Below are positions 63,969-64,000 of a stretch of DNA of 64,000 nucleotides, piece by piece. The stretch is from Phycisphaeraceae bacterium (GTDB taxonomy: Bacteria; Planctomycetota; Phycisphaerae; Phycisphaerales; Phycisphaeraceae). Under the pieces are notes generated by a model. That model searched no databases, was not told where the DNA came from, and saw only the letters and a program-made list of their open reading frames with translations. Made by a program: the position numbers and the translations under genes. Where the stretch lies: the NCBI GenBank assembly GCA_020851465.1, contig JADZCR010000010.1:1-64000 (forward strand), read 5' to 3'. How positions within the stretch are numbered: position 1 is the first letter of the stretch; each line of letters begins with the position of its first letter.

Positions 63969-64000
63969 CCCGGCATGACCATGGGCGAGAAACGCAATGC

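Overview
The window reads as a chromosomal segment of a Planctomycetota bacterium, most likely of class Phycisphaerae. This is inferred from gene content: PEP-CTERM surface proteins, an H-X-DG type pseudopilin, a DUF1800/DUF1501 pair, a GntR-LacI hybrid regulator, RHS-core stubs with signal peptides, and scattered housekeeping genes (dnaN far from dnaA, pheS without pheT beside it). No search could be run, so taxonomy and families rest on recognised motifs.

Positions 1-16.3 kb form an accessory and defence region. It starts with a secreted RHS-core stub and a small lipoprotein. Next comes a minus-strand Type I restriction-modification operon (hsdM, hsdS, an ImmA/IrrE-type peptidase with a DUF4411 PIN-like protein, hsdR). 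Its last gene is a HARE-HTH gene broken by an amber codon and truncated. Divergent from it is a hipBA toxin-antitoxin pair with two matching 14-bp palindromic operators. A DDE transposase, a displaced RHS fragment and an RHS C-terminal effector with an overlapping candidate immunity gene complete the region.

Positions 16.6-31.4 kb hold a DUF488 gene, a cassette of GntR-LacI regulator, PEP-CTERM protein and pseudopilin, and a nitrogen-oxide region. There nsrR and ric are divergent around a 23-bp palindrome. Downstream lie a NarI-like membrane protein with a Cys-rich tail, a cupin, a NasA/NarB-like molybdopterin oxidoreductase, a four-cluster ferredoxin, a Rieske protein, a small membrane protein and a TehA/SLAC1 channel. 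A uroporphyrinogen-decarboxylase-like gene on the opposite strand splits this set.

Positions 31.5-61.2 kb are mostly core genome. They include a DUF1800/DUF1501 secreted pair, hydrolase, reductase and isomerase genes, rpsU with a long Gly/Arg tail, rsfS, tilS and dapA. A minus-strand group mnmA-murB-dnaN-iscX-rdgC-like follows, then secreted polysaccharide-related proteins (a GH113-like and a DUF4838 protein), purD, pheS, purC, a CDF transporter and a DNRLRE/PEP-CTERM protein with its own promoter and palindrome. A tRNA-Pro(CGG) with a terminator closes this part.

The last 2.8 kb after the tRNA gene are accessory again. They hold a truncated YafY-like regulator, a lone PD-(D/E)XK nuclease, a zinc-ribbon protein and a decayed nucleoside phosphorylase end, which resembles a tRNA-proximal insertion hotspot.
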